Assembly: GCF_039537505.1 (NCBI RefSeq)
Contig: NZ_BAABAQ010000008.1
Span: forward strand, 310,001-374,000
DNA from: Streptosporangium oxazolinicum
Lineage (GTDB): Bacteria; Actinomycetota; Actinomycetes; Streptosporangiales; Streptosporangiaceae
Direction: 5' to 3'
Length of the DNA stretch: 64,000 nucleotides
This document shows, piece by piece, positions 52,704 to 60,626 of this stretch. The notes below the pieces were generated by a model. The model had not been told where the DNA came from. It searched no databases and saw nothing but the letters and a program-made list of their open reading frames with translations. Both the position numbers and the translations under genes were made by a program. Position 1 is the first letter of the stretch, and each line of letters begins with the position of its first letter.

Positions 52704-53918
52704 TCATACCCGCTCAGGCGTGATCACACCTCCGAGGAGGGTCTTGTCCGCGGCGGTGGGCCCCGACGAGCCCAGCCACACCGGCACCCCGAGGGCCTCC
52801 GCCACCGCCGAGGGCCAGTCGTCGATCCCGTCGGCGTAGCGCGGCCCGGCCCCGCGCAGCCGTTCCGTCAGCCTGGCCTGCCCGTCGAGGTCGCCCGCCG
52901 TGCCCACCGGAAGCTCCCCGATGTCGTACGAGACACACATCCGCGACACCGGCGCGTCCAGGTGGGTGAGCGCGAGGGCGTCGGCCCCGCCGGAGACCGC
53001 CAGCGCGTAGCGGTGGGCCACCGCGTCGAAGTGACCGGTGCGAAAGGGCCCCTGCCAGGGGCCGGTCCCGTTGTGGGCCTCGGGCGGCGTGAACGTCGCG
53101 TCCTCGGTGACCAGCGGTCCGGGGCCGTGCCGCGGGGTGTAGGTCCGCAGTACGCCCAGCCGCAGGGCGGGCACCCCGTCGAGCAGCTCCAGCGCGTTGG
53201 CGAAGGTCGTCGTGCTCCAGGTGGTGTACGGGTGGAAGCCGTGCCACTCGTCGAGCAGCACGCCCTGCGCCCCCTCGAAGACCACGGGCCGCCTGCGCAG
53301 CAGCGCGGTCGTGAACGAGGAACCGACCAGGATCACCCGCTCGGCGAACGCCCGGTAGGCGTTGACGCAGTCCTCCACGGGCGGCCCGGTCACCCCCAGG
53401 GCCTCGCGGAGCGCGCGCAGCTTGCGGGCGAGCCGGACCGGTTCCTCGCAGTCGCCCGCGACCGGCGCGAGATCGGGGTGCTCCAGGGCGTAGGCCATGG
53501 TCTCGCCGACGCCCATCCCGCACGACCCGTGCCGGTCCGCACCGCGCGCCAGCTCCCTGGCCCGCCCCGCCGCCACGTGGTACGGCGTGGCGAGCAGGGC
53601 GTCCCGGTCCACGGTGAGCAGGCGGAACGGGTCGGGGACGCCCAGCTTCTCCAGGTGGGCCGCCTCCCCGGCCAGCGACAGCGGATCCACGACCATGAAC
53701 CTGGACAGGTGGGTCGGCACGCCCCTGAACGTGCCCGCCCCGAACTGCGCGAACGTGTGGTGCCTCCCGTCGGGCAGGACGACGTTGTGACCCGCCTGCC
53801 CGCCCCCGTTGAACCTGACGACCGCCTGGACGGGCTCACGGGCGCAGAGCCAGTCGACGACGGTGCCCTTCCCCGCGTCGCCGTACCCGAGGTCGGTCAC
53901 GATCACGTGCTCACGCAT
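52704..53918 (-). CDS. Divergent adenylosuccinate synthetase homologue
   Basis: The 404-residue protein has the adenylosuccinate synthetase fold, which joins IMP and aspartate using GTP. The P-loop is LGYGDAGKGTVVDWL rather than the canonical GDEGKGK form; the catalytic Asp and Lys are kept, as is His in GGGQAGHNVV. Further landmarks: GVGETMAYALEHPDL, VVFEGAQGVLLDEWHG (Gln/Gly of the IMP site) and TYTPRHGPGPL. It is shorter than housekeeping PurA and lies away from pur genes. It may be a paralogue with another nucleotide or amino acid substrate. Confidence 0.8.
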   Translation of the reverse strand: MREHVIVTDLGYGDAGKGTVVDWLCAREPVQAVVRFNGGGQAGHNVVLPDGRHHTFAQFGAGTFRGVPTHLSRFMVVDPLSLAGEAAHLEKLGVPDPFRLLTVDRDALLATPYHVAAGRARELARGADRHGSCGMGVGETMAYALEHPDLAPVAGDCEEPVRLARKLRALREALGVTGPPVEDCVNAYRAFAERVILVGSSFTTALLRRRPVVFEGAQGVLLDEWHGFHPYTTWSTTTFANALELLDGVPALRLGVLRTYTPRHGPGPLVTEDATFTPPEAHNGTGPWQGPFRTGHFDAVAHRYALAVSGGADALALTHLDAPVSRMCVSYDIGELPVGTAGDLDGQARLTERLRGAGPRYADGIDDWPSAVAEALGVPVWLGSSGPTAADKTLLGGVITPERV

Positions 53919-54136
53919 ACGGCCACCCGTTCACCCTCGTCTCCTCCGCTTCCTCTTCTTCTCACCGGCTCTCACCGGTTCTTCTCACCGGCGGGCCGTT
54001 CCCCGCCCGTATCCCCACCGGAAGTCCTCGTCCGTGCCTCCGGGCGGAGTCCCCGTTTGTCCTTACCACCGGAAGCCCGCACCGGTTCCTCGGCCGGAAG
54101 TCTTCACCGGTCCTTTGGCTGAAAGCCTCCACCGGA

Positions 54137-54237
54137 GGCTCCTCCCCAGCGGGGTGTCGTCCCCGCCGGGGAGGAGCCGTCTCCCTTCGTGGTGGCACTC
54201 CCCGCCGCTCTCGCGGTGGCCGCCGCACGGCGGGGAG
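54137..54237 (-). terminator. Two terminator hairpins after the VWA gene
   Basis: Proximal hairpin: CTCCCCGCCG (54198-54207) with CGGCGGGGAG (54228-54237), 4 nt past the VWA stop. Distal hairpin: GGCTCCTCCCC (54137-54147) with GGGGAGGAGCC (54168-54178) and an inner GCGGGG/CCCCGC stem. They separate this operon from the adenylosuccinate synthetase gene; CACCGG-rich degenerate repeats fill 53960-54130. Confidence 0.65.
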
Positions 54238-54241
54238 GTCT

Positions 54242-55198
54242 TCAGAGCCGCATCACGCCGCTGTCGCCGCCCAGGTCGAGCCCGTCGGCCACCACGAGGG
54301 TGCCCCGGTCGAGCTTGGCGAGGGCCTTGCCCACGGCGGTTCCGGCGTTCGAGCCGAGCTCGTCGAGGTCGTCCAGCCCCTCCCGCAGGTCGATGGCGTC
54401 CTCGCCGAGACCGACGGTGAGCGCGATGGTCTCGCAGACCGCGTCCAGGTCGTCCAGCTCCAGCACGTTCTGTCCGAGCAACTCGCGCCAGGCGGCCAGC
54501 ACCCGGCCGTCCCCGGCGTAGCTCGCCCCGGCGGGGAGGATGTAGTAGACGTCGTAGATCCTGGTCAGTTCGGCGACCATGTCCTTGGTCGGGATGTCGC
54601 GCTGGAGCCGCTCGCCGACCACCTTCTCGACCTCGCGCCGCTTGACCCGCGGGTAGGGCAGCTCGTCGCCGATGATGAACAGGTAGCCCCGGCGCCCCCG
54701 CTTCTCGAAACAGTCGATCGAGGTGTGCCTGGCCATGAAGTACATCGCCAGCTCGTACGACTCGGTCATCTGGCCGCCGCCCCCGCCCTCAAGCAGGATC
54801 TTGCCCAGGTGCTCGTCCATCCGGTTGTCGGACTCGAACTGGCCGACCTGCAGCGGGGCCCGGTCGCAGGTGGCGTCGCCGATCGCGCCGAAGAGGATCT
54901 GCGGGTCGGTGGCGTACCCCTTGCGGAGCAGCAGCCCGAGCAGGTCGGGCAGCTTGGTCTGGAGGGTGCGGGGCACCCCGCCCATCGAGCCGGTCACGTC
55001 GAACAGGACGGCCACGGCGAGGGAGTTGGGGTGCTCGGCGGAGTCGCGGCTCTCGCGGAGCGTCACTCCGTGCGGGTCGAGGTCGGGGTGAGCGGAGCGG
55101 GCGCCGCTGTCGCTGTAGGCGAAGGCGCTCGAACCCTTGGCCGCGCGGTAGCTCGCGGCGGCGGAGTAGACGTCGGTGGACCAGATTCCGCTTCCCAC
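54242..55198 (-). CDS. VWA-domain protein
   Basis: The 318-residue soluble protein has a von Willebrand A fold with an intact metal site: VLFDVTGSMGG (DxTxS, about residues 66-73), GDATCD and GGGGQMTESYELA for the second loop, and IIGDELPYPRVK for the last Asp. It has no signal peptide, so it acts in the cytoplasm. The C-terminus (about 230-318) is acidic and helical. GTG 55198 follows GAGGAG. It is the last gene of an operon with a J-domain/pseudokinase and an NrtR-like regulator; VWA proteins often act as scaffolds for chaperone or ATPase partners. Confidence 0.88.
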   Translation of the reverse strand: MGSGIWSTDVYSAAASYRAAKGSSAFAYSDSGARSAHPDLDPHGVTLRESRDSAEHPNSLAVAVLFDVTGSMGGVPRTLQTKLPDLLGLLLRKGYATDPQILFGAIGDATCDRAPLQVGQFESDNRMDEHLGKILLEGGGGGQMTESYELAMYFMARHTSIDCFEKRGRRGYLFIIGDELPYPRVKRREVEKVVGERLQRDIPTKDMVAELTRIYDVYYILPAGASYAGDGRVLAAWRELLGQNVLELDDLDAVCETIALTVGLGEDAIDLREGLDDLDELGSNAGTAVGKALAKLDRGTLVVADGLDLGGDSGVMRL

Positions 55199-55252
55199 GG
55201 GTGGATCTCCTCGGATCAGGGGTGGAACGTTCTATGGGGTCGTTTGTGAAGG

Positions 55253-56248
55253 TCAGAGATGGAGCGGCCGGTATTTCCTCGGCCCGTACAGGTCGTCGAG
55301 CAGGTCGTCGAGCTCTCCCAGCAGCCGCCAGGCGTCGTTCGGCGGGCTGAGCAGGCTGCCCCGGACGAAGTTCCTGACCGGGGCGGGGACGCGGTCGCCC
55401 ATGAGGGCGGCCACGCAGCGGGTGGCGAGGTGGATGTCGGTGGCCGGGGTCGCGGGCCTCCTGGCCAGGACCCCGGCCGGGTAGTCGTCGCGGTGCCTGG
55501 CCACGAGAGCGGTGATCGGGGTGCCGAGCGGGACCGACTGGCTCCAGTCGACGAGCACCAGGCCGTGGTCGAGCGGGTGGACGAGGACGTGGTGCCCGAA
55601 CACCGCGCCGTGCGCGACCCCCGCCCGGTGGGCCGCGCCGACGACCACCAGCAGCCGCCGCCAGATCCACGCCGCGTCCCGCACGTCCAGCACCGGCCGC
55701 CGCCGCCGGACCTCCTCCAGGCTCAGGAACCCGTCCGGCACCCGGCTGAGCACATTGGCCTGCCGCTCGATCCCCCCGGAACGGTGCCGGAACGACTCCA
55801 CCACGCGGGGCACGTACGGCAGGAGCAGCGGGTCGCCGTCGCGGGCGATCGTCTCCAGGGACTCCGCCTCGCGGCGCATGAGGTCGTTGTCCGCGTGGCT
55901 GCGCGGGAGCTTGAGCAGCGTGTCGGGACCGCTCTCGTAGAGCACGGCCGACGCGCCCCGCCGGAAGACGCCCCCGATCCGGTAGGTGCCCCGCCTGGTG
56001 GTGATCACCGTCTCCTTGGCCCGCTCCGAGGCTCCCTTCGGGGCTCCCTTCGAAGCCGAGGCGCCGTCGCGGGCCGCCCACAGCCTCGCCAGCCGGGAGA
56101 ACGCCTCGGCGGCCTCCGCCCCCGGCGCGAGGTCGGGGTGGAGCAGCCTCGCCAGCCTCCGGTACGCCCGGTGCGGGAAGTCCCCGCCGAACAGGTCGTC
56201 GGGCGTGCGGGCGGTGGTCACCAGCGCGATCGCCTCGGCCGTGGTCAT
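55253..56248 (-). CDS. J-domain / pseudokinase fusion protein
   Basis: The 331-residue protein has an N-terminal J-domain-like region (about 15-65) with HPD in RLARLLHPDLAPG. A kinase-like domain follows (about 85-260). The ATP Lys is kept in DTLLKLPRS, but the catalytic HRD...N is replaced by AHGAVFGHHVLV and DFG reads VDWSQS. It therefore lacks the catalytic Asp and Asn and is probably a pseudokinase. ATG 56248 overlaps the NUDIX stop (ATGA); the VWA gene follows after 54 nt. The J-domain predicts contact with DnaK. Confidence 0.8.
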   Translation of the reverse strand: MTTAEAIALVTTARTPDDLFGGDFPHRAYRRLARLLHPDLAPGAEAAEAFSRLARLWAARDGASASKGAPKGASERAKETVITTRRGTYRIGGVFRRGASAVLYESGPDTLLKLPRSHADNDLMRREAESLETIARDGDPLLLPYVPRVVESFRHRSGGIERQANVLSRVPDGFLSLEEVRRRRPVLDVRDAAWIWRRLLVVVGAAHRAGVAHGAVFGHHVLVHPLDHGLVLVDWSQSVPLGTPITALVARHRDDYPAGVLARRPATPATDIHLATRCVAALMGDRVPAPVRNFVRGSLLSPPNDAWRLLGELDDLLDDLYGPRKYRPLHL

Positions 56249-56979
56249 CTGATCTGCTCCTCCCTGGCGGGCCGCAACAGGGCGGGGTGCAGGAGCCGGG
56301 CGTCGCCGGCCCGGTAGAGCTTGGCGCGCGGCCCGCCCCTGGCCCCGCCGCTCTCGGTGGTCTCGCCGGTGCTCTCCACGAAGCCGGGCACCGACAGGAT
56401 CTTGCGGTGGAAGTTGCCCGCGTGCAGCGACACACCCCAGACCGTCTCGTAGACGCCGCGCAGCTCGGAGATCGTGAACCTCTCACCGGCGAACGCGGTG
56501 GCCAGCGGGGTGTACTCCAGCTTGCCGCGCGCCCGCTCCAGCCCGTGCGCCAGGATGCGGTCGTGGTCGAACGCGAGCTCCGGCAGCTTGTCGACCGGGT
56601 GCCAGGAGGCGTCGGCCGCGTCCGAGCCCGCCCGGGGATCGGGCAGGTCGGGGGCGAACGCCAGGTAGGAGATCGACACGATCCTCATCCGCGGATCGCG
56701 CTCGGGCGCCCCGTAGCTGGCGAGCTGCTCGATGTGGACCCGATCCGACAGGCCCGTCTCCTCGGCCAGCTCCCGCGCCGCGGCCTGCGGCAGATCCTCT
56801 CCCGGCCGGATGAAGCCCCCGGGCAGCGCCCACAGCCCCGCATGGGGTTGCTCGGCCCGCCTGATCAGCAGAACGCGCAACCCGCCCCCGCGAATGGTCA
56901 GCGCCACCACGTCGACCGTCACCGCGACCGCCGGATATGCCCGGGGGTCGTAGCCGGCCAGGAACTCGGATTCATCCAT
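56245..56979 (-). CDS. NrtR-like regulator: NUDIX domain plus winged helix
   Basis: The 244-residue protein has an N-terminal NUDIX domain (about 15-150) with an intact NUDIX box, GGFIRPGEDLPQAAARELAE followed by ETGL. A C-terminal winged-helix domain follows (about 165-235), seen in FTISELRGVYETVWG and NFHRKILSVPGFVE. This is the architecture of NrtR, the NAD-metabolism repressor that senses ADP-ribose. The intact box suggests residual hydrolase activity. GAAGGA precedes ATG 56979. A paired palindrome covers its promoter, so it is likely autoregulated. First gene of the operon. Confidence 0.87.
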   Translation of the reverse strand: MDESEFLAGYDPRAYPAVAVTVDVVALTIRGGGLRVLLIRRAEQPHAGLWALPGGFIRPGEDLPQAAARELAEETGLSDRVHIEQLASYGAPERDPRMRIVSISYLAFAPDLPDPRAGSDAADASWHPVDKLPELAFDHDRILAHGLERARGKLEYTPLATAFAGERFTISELRGVYETVWGVSLHAGNFHRKILSVPGFVESTGETTESGGARGGPRAKLYRAGDARLLHPALLRPAREEQIR

Positions 56980-56989
56980 CACATGTCCT

Positions 56990-57018
56990 TCTCACGTTGA
57001 GACAATCTCAGTATGAGA
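56990..57018 (-). promoter_or_regulatory. Double palindromic operator of the NrtR-like operon
   Basis: TCTCA-CGT-TGAGA (56990-57002) and TCTCA-GTA-TGAGA (57006-57018) are two perfect 5-bp inverted repeats with 3-nt centres, spaced 16 bp centre to centre. The second overlaps the -10 box, the first lies near the transcription start. Confidence 0.8.
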
Positions 57019-57039
57019 ATAACAAAGGGTTGATGTCAA
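57010..57039 (-). promoter_or_regulatory. Promoter of the NrtR-like operon
   Basis: On the minus strand, TTGACA (57034-57039) and CATACT (57010-57015) are spaced by 18 bp; this is the best housekeeping-type promoter in the window. Confidence 0.6.
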
Positions 57040-57165
57040 TGACTTTGCGGTGATCCATCCTTCTTCGCCCTCCCCGGCCCCCTCCCCGTGATCCGGCCGT
57101 CCTCCGTGGTTGGCCCGCCGGGGGCGTCCGGGAGATCGCGTCGCGACGTGAGAGGCCGGGAAACG

Positions 57166-57207
57166 GATGAGGGACCGGCCCCGTGAGAACGGGGCCGGTC
57201 CCTCATC
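57166..57207 (-). terminator. Terminator of the acyl-CoA dehydrogenase gene
   Basis: An 18-bp perfect stem (GATGAGGGACCGGCCCCG and its complement) with a 6-nt loop lies 67 nt past the stop. No U-tract. Confidence 0.85.
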
Positions 57208-57274
57208 GTGCCTGCCGCGGGAGCAGGTGATCCTCGGGCCCGAACCGGCCTGAAGCGGCCTGGTCGGGATCAGG

Positions 57275-59104
57275 TCAGAACGCCTCTTCGGGCAGTTCCA
57301 TCAGGTCCTGGTCGGTGGCGTCGAGCGTACGGCGCTCGGCGGCGATGCGAGGCAGGACGGTCTGGGCGAAGAACGAGGCCGCGGAGACCTTGCCGGTGTA
57401 GAAGGCGTGGTCGCCTCCCTCGGCGGCCGAGTCCAGCGCGGCCAGGGCCACCTCGGCCTGGCGCAGCAGCAGCCAGCCGATCACCACGTCGCCCAGGGCG
57501 AGCAGGAACCGGGTGGTGTTGAGGCCGACCTTGTAGACCTCCTGCGGGGTCTCCAGCGAGCCGATCGCCCAGCCCGCCATGGTGTCGGCCATGGCCTTGA
57601 CCTCGTCCGCGGCCTCACCGAGGAGCTTGCGCCCCTCCTTCAGCCGCCCGTTGCCCGCCTCGGAGGCGGCGAAGGCCCTCACGTCGCCGTACAGCGAGCC
57701 GAGGGCGGCCCCCTGGTTGCGCAGGACCTTGCGGAAGAACAGGTCCAGACCCTGGATCGCGGTGGTGCCCTCGTAGAGGGAGTCGATCTTCGCGTCCCTG
57801 ATGTACTGCTCGATCGGGTAGTCCTGCAGGTAGCCGGACCCGCCCAGGGTCTGCAGCGAGCGGGCCAGCAGCTCGTACGAGCGCTCGGAGCCGACGCCCT
57901 TGACCAGCGGCAGCAGCAGGTCGTTCATCGCCTCGGCGTGCTCGTCCCTGCGCCCCTCGTGCTCGGCGATCAGCACGTCGTCCTGGTAGGTGGCGGTGAG
58001 CATGACCAGGGCCCGCATGCCCTCGGCGTACGACTTCTGGAGCATCAGCTCCCGGCGTACGTCCGGGTGGTGGGTGATCGTCACGCGCGGGGCCGACTTG
58101 TCGGCCATCTGGGTGAGGTCGGCGCCCTGCACCCGCTGCCTGGCGTAGGCGAGGGCGTTGAGGTAGCCGGTGGAGAGCGTGGCGATCGCCTTGGAGCCGA
58201 CCATCATCCGGGCGTGCTCGATGATCATGAACATCTGCTTGATGCCCTCGTGCACCTCGCCGATCAGCGTGCCCACGGCCGGGCGCTCGCCGCCGAAGGT
58301 GACCTCGCAGGTCGTGGAGACCTTGAGGCCCATCTTCTTCTCGACGTTGGTGACGTGGACGCCGTTGCGCTCGCCGAGCTCGCCGGTCTCCAGGTCCACG
58401 TGGTATTTCGGGACCAGGAACATCGACAGGCCCTTGGTGCCGACGCCGTGCCCCTCGGGGCGGGCCAGCACCAGGTGGAAGATGTTGTCGGACAGGTCGT
58501 GCTCGGCGCTGGTGATGAAGCGCTTCACGCCCTCGATGTGCCAGGTGCCGTCGTCCTGCCGTACGGCCTTCGCGCGGCCGGCGCCCACGTCGGAGCCGGC
58601 GTCCGGCTCGGTGAGCACCATGGTGGCGCCCCACTGGTTCTCGATGGCCAGCTCGGCGAAGCGCCGCTGGTCCTCGGTGCCGATCGTGTGGAGGATGTAG
58701 GCGAAGGCCGGGCCGCTGGAGTACATCCACACGGCCGGGTTGGAACCGAGCACCAGCTCGGCCAGGGCCCAGTTCACGCTGCTCGGCAGGCCGGGGCCGC
58801 CCATCTCGGCGGGAAGGCCGAGGTTGGTCCAGCCCGCGTCACGGTAGGCGGCGAAGGACCTCTTGAAGCCCTCCGGCATCGTCACCGTCGAGGTGGCGGG
58901 GTCGAACACCGGCGGGGTGCGGTCACCCTCCTCGAAGGAGTCGGCGAGCACGCCCGTGGCGAGCCGGTTGACCTCCTCCAGGATGCTCCGCACGACGTCC
59001 TCGTCCAGATCGGCGTAAAGACCGCTGCCCAGGATGTCCCGGCGCCCGAAGACCTCGAAGAGGTTGAACTCCAGGTCACGCACATTGCTCTTGTAGTGGC
59101 CCAT
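57275..59104 (-). CDS. Long acyl-CoA dehydrogenase (FadE5-like)
   Basis: The 609-residue flavoenzyme introduces the 2,3 double bond in acyl-CoA. Its length and the start MGHYKSNVRDLEFNLFEVFG fit the large FadE5-type class. FAD/substrate landmarks: MVLTEPDAGSDVGA, KRFITSAEHDLSDNI and QTLGGSGYLQDYPIEQYIRD. The catalytic Glu is likely the one in IDSLYEGTTAIQGLD, as in long-chain members. AAGGAG precedes ATG 59104. Single-gene unit with a strong terminator. Confidence 0.92.
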   Translation of the reverse strand: MGHYKSNVRDLEFNLFEVFGRRDILGSGLYADLDEDVVRSILEEVNRLATGVLADSFEEGDRTPPVFDPATSTVTMPEGFKRSFAAYRDAGWTNLGLPAEMGGPGLPSSVNWALAELVLGSNPAVWMYSSGPAFAYILHTIGTEDQRRFAELAIENQWGATMVLTEPDAGSDVGAGRAKAVRQDDGTWHIEGVKRFITSAEHDLSDNIFHLVLARPEGHGVGTKGLSMFLVPKYHVDLETGELGERNGVHVTNVEKKMGLKVSTTCEVTFGGERPAVGTLIGEVHEGIKQMFMIIEHARMMVGSKAIATLSTGYLNALAYARQRVQGADLTQMADKSAPRVTITHHPDVRRELMLQKSYAEGMRALVMLTATYQDDVLIAEHEGRRDEHAEAMNDLLLPLVKGVGSERSYELLARSLQTLGGSGYLQDYPIEQYIRDAKIDSLYEGTTAIQGLDLFFRKVLRNQGAALGSLYGDVRAFAASEAGNGRLKEGRKLLGEAADEVKAMADTMAGWAIGSLETPQEVYKVGLNTTRFLLALGDVVIGWLLLRQAEVALAALDSAAEGGDHAFYTGKVSAASFFAQTVLPRIAAERRTLDATDQDLMELPEEAF

Positions 59105-59272
59105 GGGGTCTGCTCCTTGAAACCGGGGGTCCGGGGCTGTCCATACTCGCCAGTAACGTTACCTGTAATGCTACCCGCGAGTAACCCCTAAAAAACACCC
59201 CTGACTGGGACGTTCGTCACGCCGCCCAGGGGGTGTCTCGGGGGGCCGATCGACGGGCGGGGAGAGCTCTCC

Positions 59273-59278
59273 TAGGCT
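59273..59278 (+). promoter_or_regulatory. -10 box TAGGCT of the methyltransferase gene
   Basis: TAGGCT ends 6 nt before ATG 59285; no ribosome site is present, so the mRNA is probably leaderless. Confidence 0.5.
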
Positions 59279-59284
59279 TTCCGC

Positions 59285-60070
59285 ATGGATGAGCGGTGGC
59301 GGGCCGACCTCGGGATGTGGGCCATTCCCGAGGAGATCGCGGCCAGGGCGCCGGTCAGTCCCTGGGGCCACTCTCCGGCGCGGTTCGCCCAGCGCACCGA
59401 CCTCGCCCTCGCGGCTCCCGAGGGGCCGACCCTGGCGCGGATCGCCGAGGCGCTCCCACCCGGCGGGAGCGTGCTGGACGTCGGCGCCGGGACTGGAGCG
59501 GCCTCCCTGCCACTGGGCCGGGACCTGGGGGAGCTGATCGCGGTCGACCCCTCCGGCGCCATGCTCGCCGAGTTGGCCTCCCGTGCCGCGGCGCTCGGCG
59601 TCCCCACCCGGACCGTCGACGGCCGCTGGCCCGACGTCGCTGACCGGACACCGGTCGCGGATGTCGCGGTATCCGCCCACGTCGTCTACGACGTGCCCGG
59701 ACTGGCGGGGTTCCTCACCGAGCTCACCCGTCACGCCCGCGTCCGGGTCGTCCTGGAACTCACCGGGCGACACCCGATGAGCTGGCTCAACCCCCTGTGG
59801 CAGCACTTCCACGGCATCACCCGCCCGCGGAGGCCCACGGCCCACGACGTGATCGACATCGCGGAGGGACTCGGTCACGAGGTCCACCACGAGTGGCGCG
59901 TGGCCCCGCTGCCCCGTTTCACCCGGCTTGAGGACCTCGCCGAGAGCGCCTGCCGGAGGCTCTGCCTCGGGTGGGAGCGGGCCGACGAGGTCATCGCGGC
60001 GGTGGTCGAGCTGGACATGTGGCCGGTGCCCCGCGACCGGTGGTTCACACTCTGGTGGGAATCAAAGTGA
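59285..60070 (+). CDS. Class I SAM-dependent methyltransferase
   Basis: The 261-residue protein has a Rossmann methyltransferase core: motif I VLDVGAGTGAASLPLG (about residues 62-77), motif II IAVDPSGAMLAELA, and VADVAVSAHVVYDVPG as motif IV. The N-terminal helical part and the C-terminal WRVAPLPRFTRLEDLAE belong to an unassigned actinobacterial subgroup. Substrate unknown. Likely leaderless. Separate from the riboswitch-controlled gene that follows. Confidence 0.8.
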   Translation: MDERWRADLGMWAIPEEIAARAPVSPWGHSPARFAQRTDLALAAPEGPTLARIAEALPPGGSVLDVGAGTGAASLPLGRDLGELIAVDPSGAMLAELASRAAALGVPTRTVDGRWPDVADRTPVADVAVSAHVVYDVPGLAGFLTELTRHARVRVVLELTGRHPMSWLNPLWQHFHGITRPRRPTAHDVIDIAEGLGHEVHHEWRVAPLPRFTRLEDLAESACRRLCLGWERADEVIAAVVELDMWPVPRDRWFTLWWESK

Positions 60071-60112
60071 GATCCGGCTACGTTCCACGGTAGAACGCTC
60101 AAAAGGGCGTTT

Positions 60113-60153
60113 CCGGACGAGACGCGCCGTACCCGGTAGGCAAAGACGACGCT
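60113..60153 (+). promoter_or_regulatory. Guanidine-III (ykkC-III) riboswitch
   Basis: The sequence opens CCGGACGAG, continues GCGCCGTACCCGGT and then AAGACGACGC. It matches the ykkC-III consensus as I recall it nearly base for base, including the CCGG/CCGG helix and the AAGAC segment. One A-C mismatch appears in the second helix. It lies 21 nt before an SMR exporter with GGAG in between, the expected target; free guanidine would turn expression on. Confidence 0.85.
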
Positions 60154-60174
60154 CCTGATCAAGAAGGAGTCGTC

Positions 60175-60498
60175 ATGGCCTGGGTCTTCATCGTGGTCGC
60201 CGGTCTGTTCGAAGTCGCGATGGCGTACTCGCTCAAGCTGAGCGACGGGTTCTCCGTGCCGCTGCCGAGCGTCGGCTTCGTGGTCTTCAGCGTGCTCAGT
60301 TTCGGCCTGCTCGCCATCGGCCTGAAGACCCTGGAAGTCGGTACGGCCTACGCCGTCTGGACGGGCATCGGAGCCGTCGGCACCGCCGCGCTGGGCATCG
60401 TCGCCCTCGGCGAGGACGCGTCGGCCCTCAAGATCGCCTCGATCCTGCTCATCGTCGCGGGCGTCGTCGGCCTCAACCTCGCCGGCGGCGGCCACTGA
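60175..60498 (+). CDS. SMR-family guanidinium exporter (Gdx/SugE type)
   Basis: The 107-residue protein has four membrane helices. The first contains the essential Glu in VAGLFEVAMAYSLKLS (about residue 13), and GTAYAVWTGIGAVGTA is the SMR signature in helix 3. Gdx-type SMR proteins export guanidinium in exchange for two protons. The guanidine-III riboswitch just upstream supports this over a general QacE drug exporter. AAGAAGGAG precedes the ATG. Confidence 0.92.
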   Translation: MAWVFIVVAGLFEVAMAYSLKLSDGFSVPLPSVGFVVFSVLSFGLLAIGLKTLEVGTAYAVWTGIGAVGTAALGIVALGEDASALKIASILLIVAGVVGLNLAGGGH

Positions 60499-60626
60499 CC
60501 CCCCGCCCGGACGTCTCGGCGCCCTCTGAGGGCGGTCATACGGGTACGTCCGGGTGCCCTGATCCCTGATCCGGCTCGCCCGAAACCGGCTTGACGGCTT
60601 TGGTGGTGTCGGGTTGGGTGGGGGGC

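Noticed and set aside
52704..53918. PurZ-type synthetase of a Z-genome phage
   Set aside because: No phage genes nearby, and the catalytic Asp of the PurA P-loop region is retained; a cellular paralogue is more likely.
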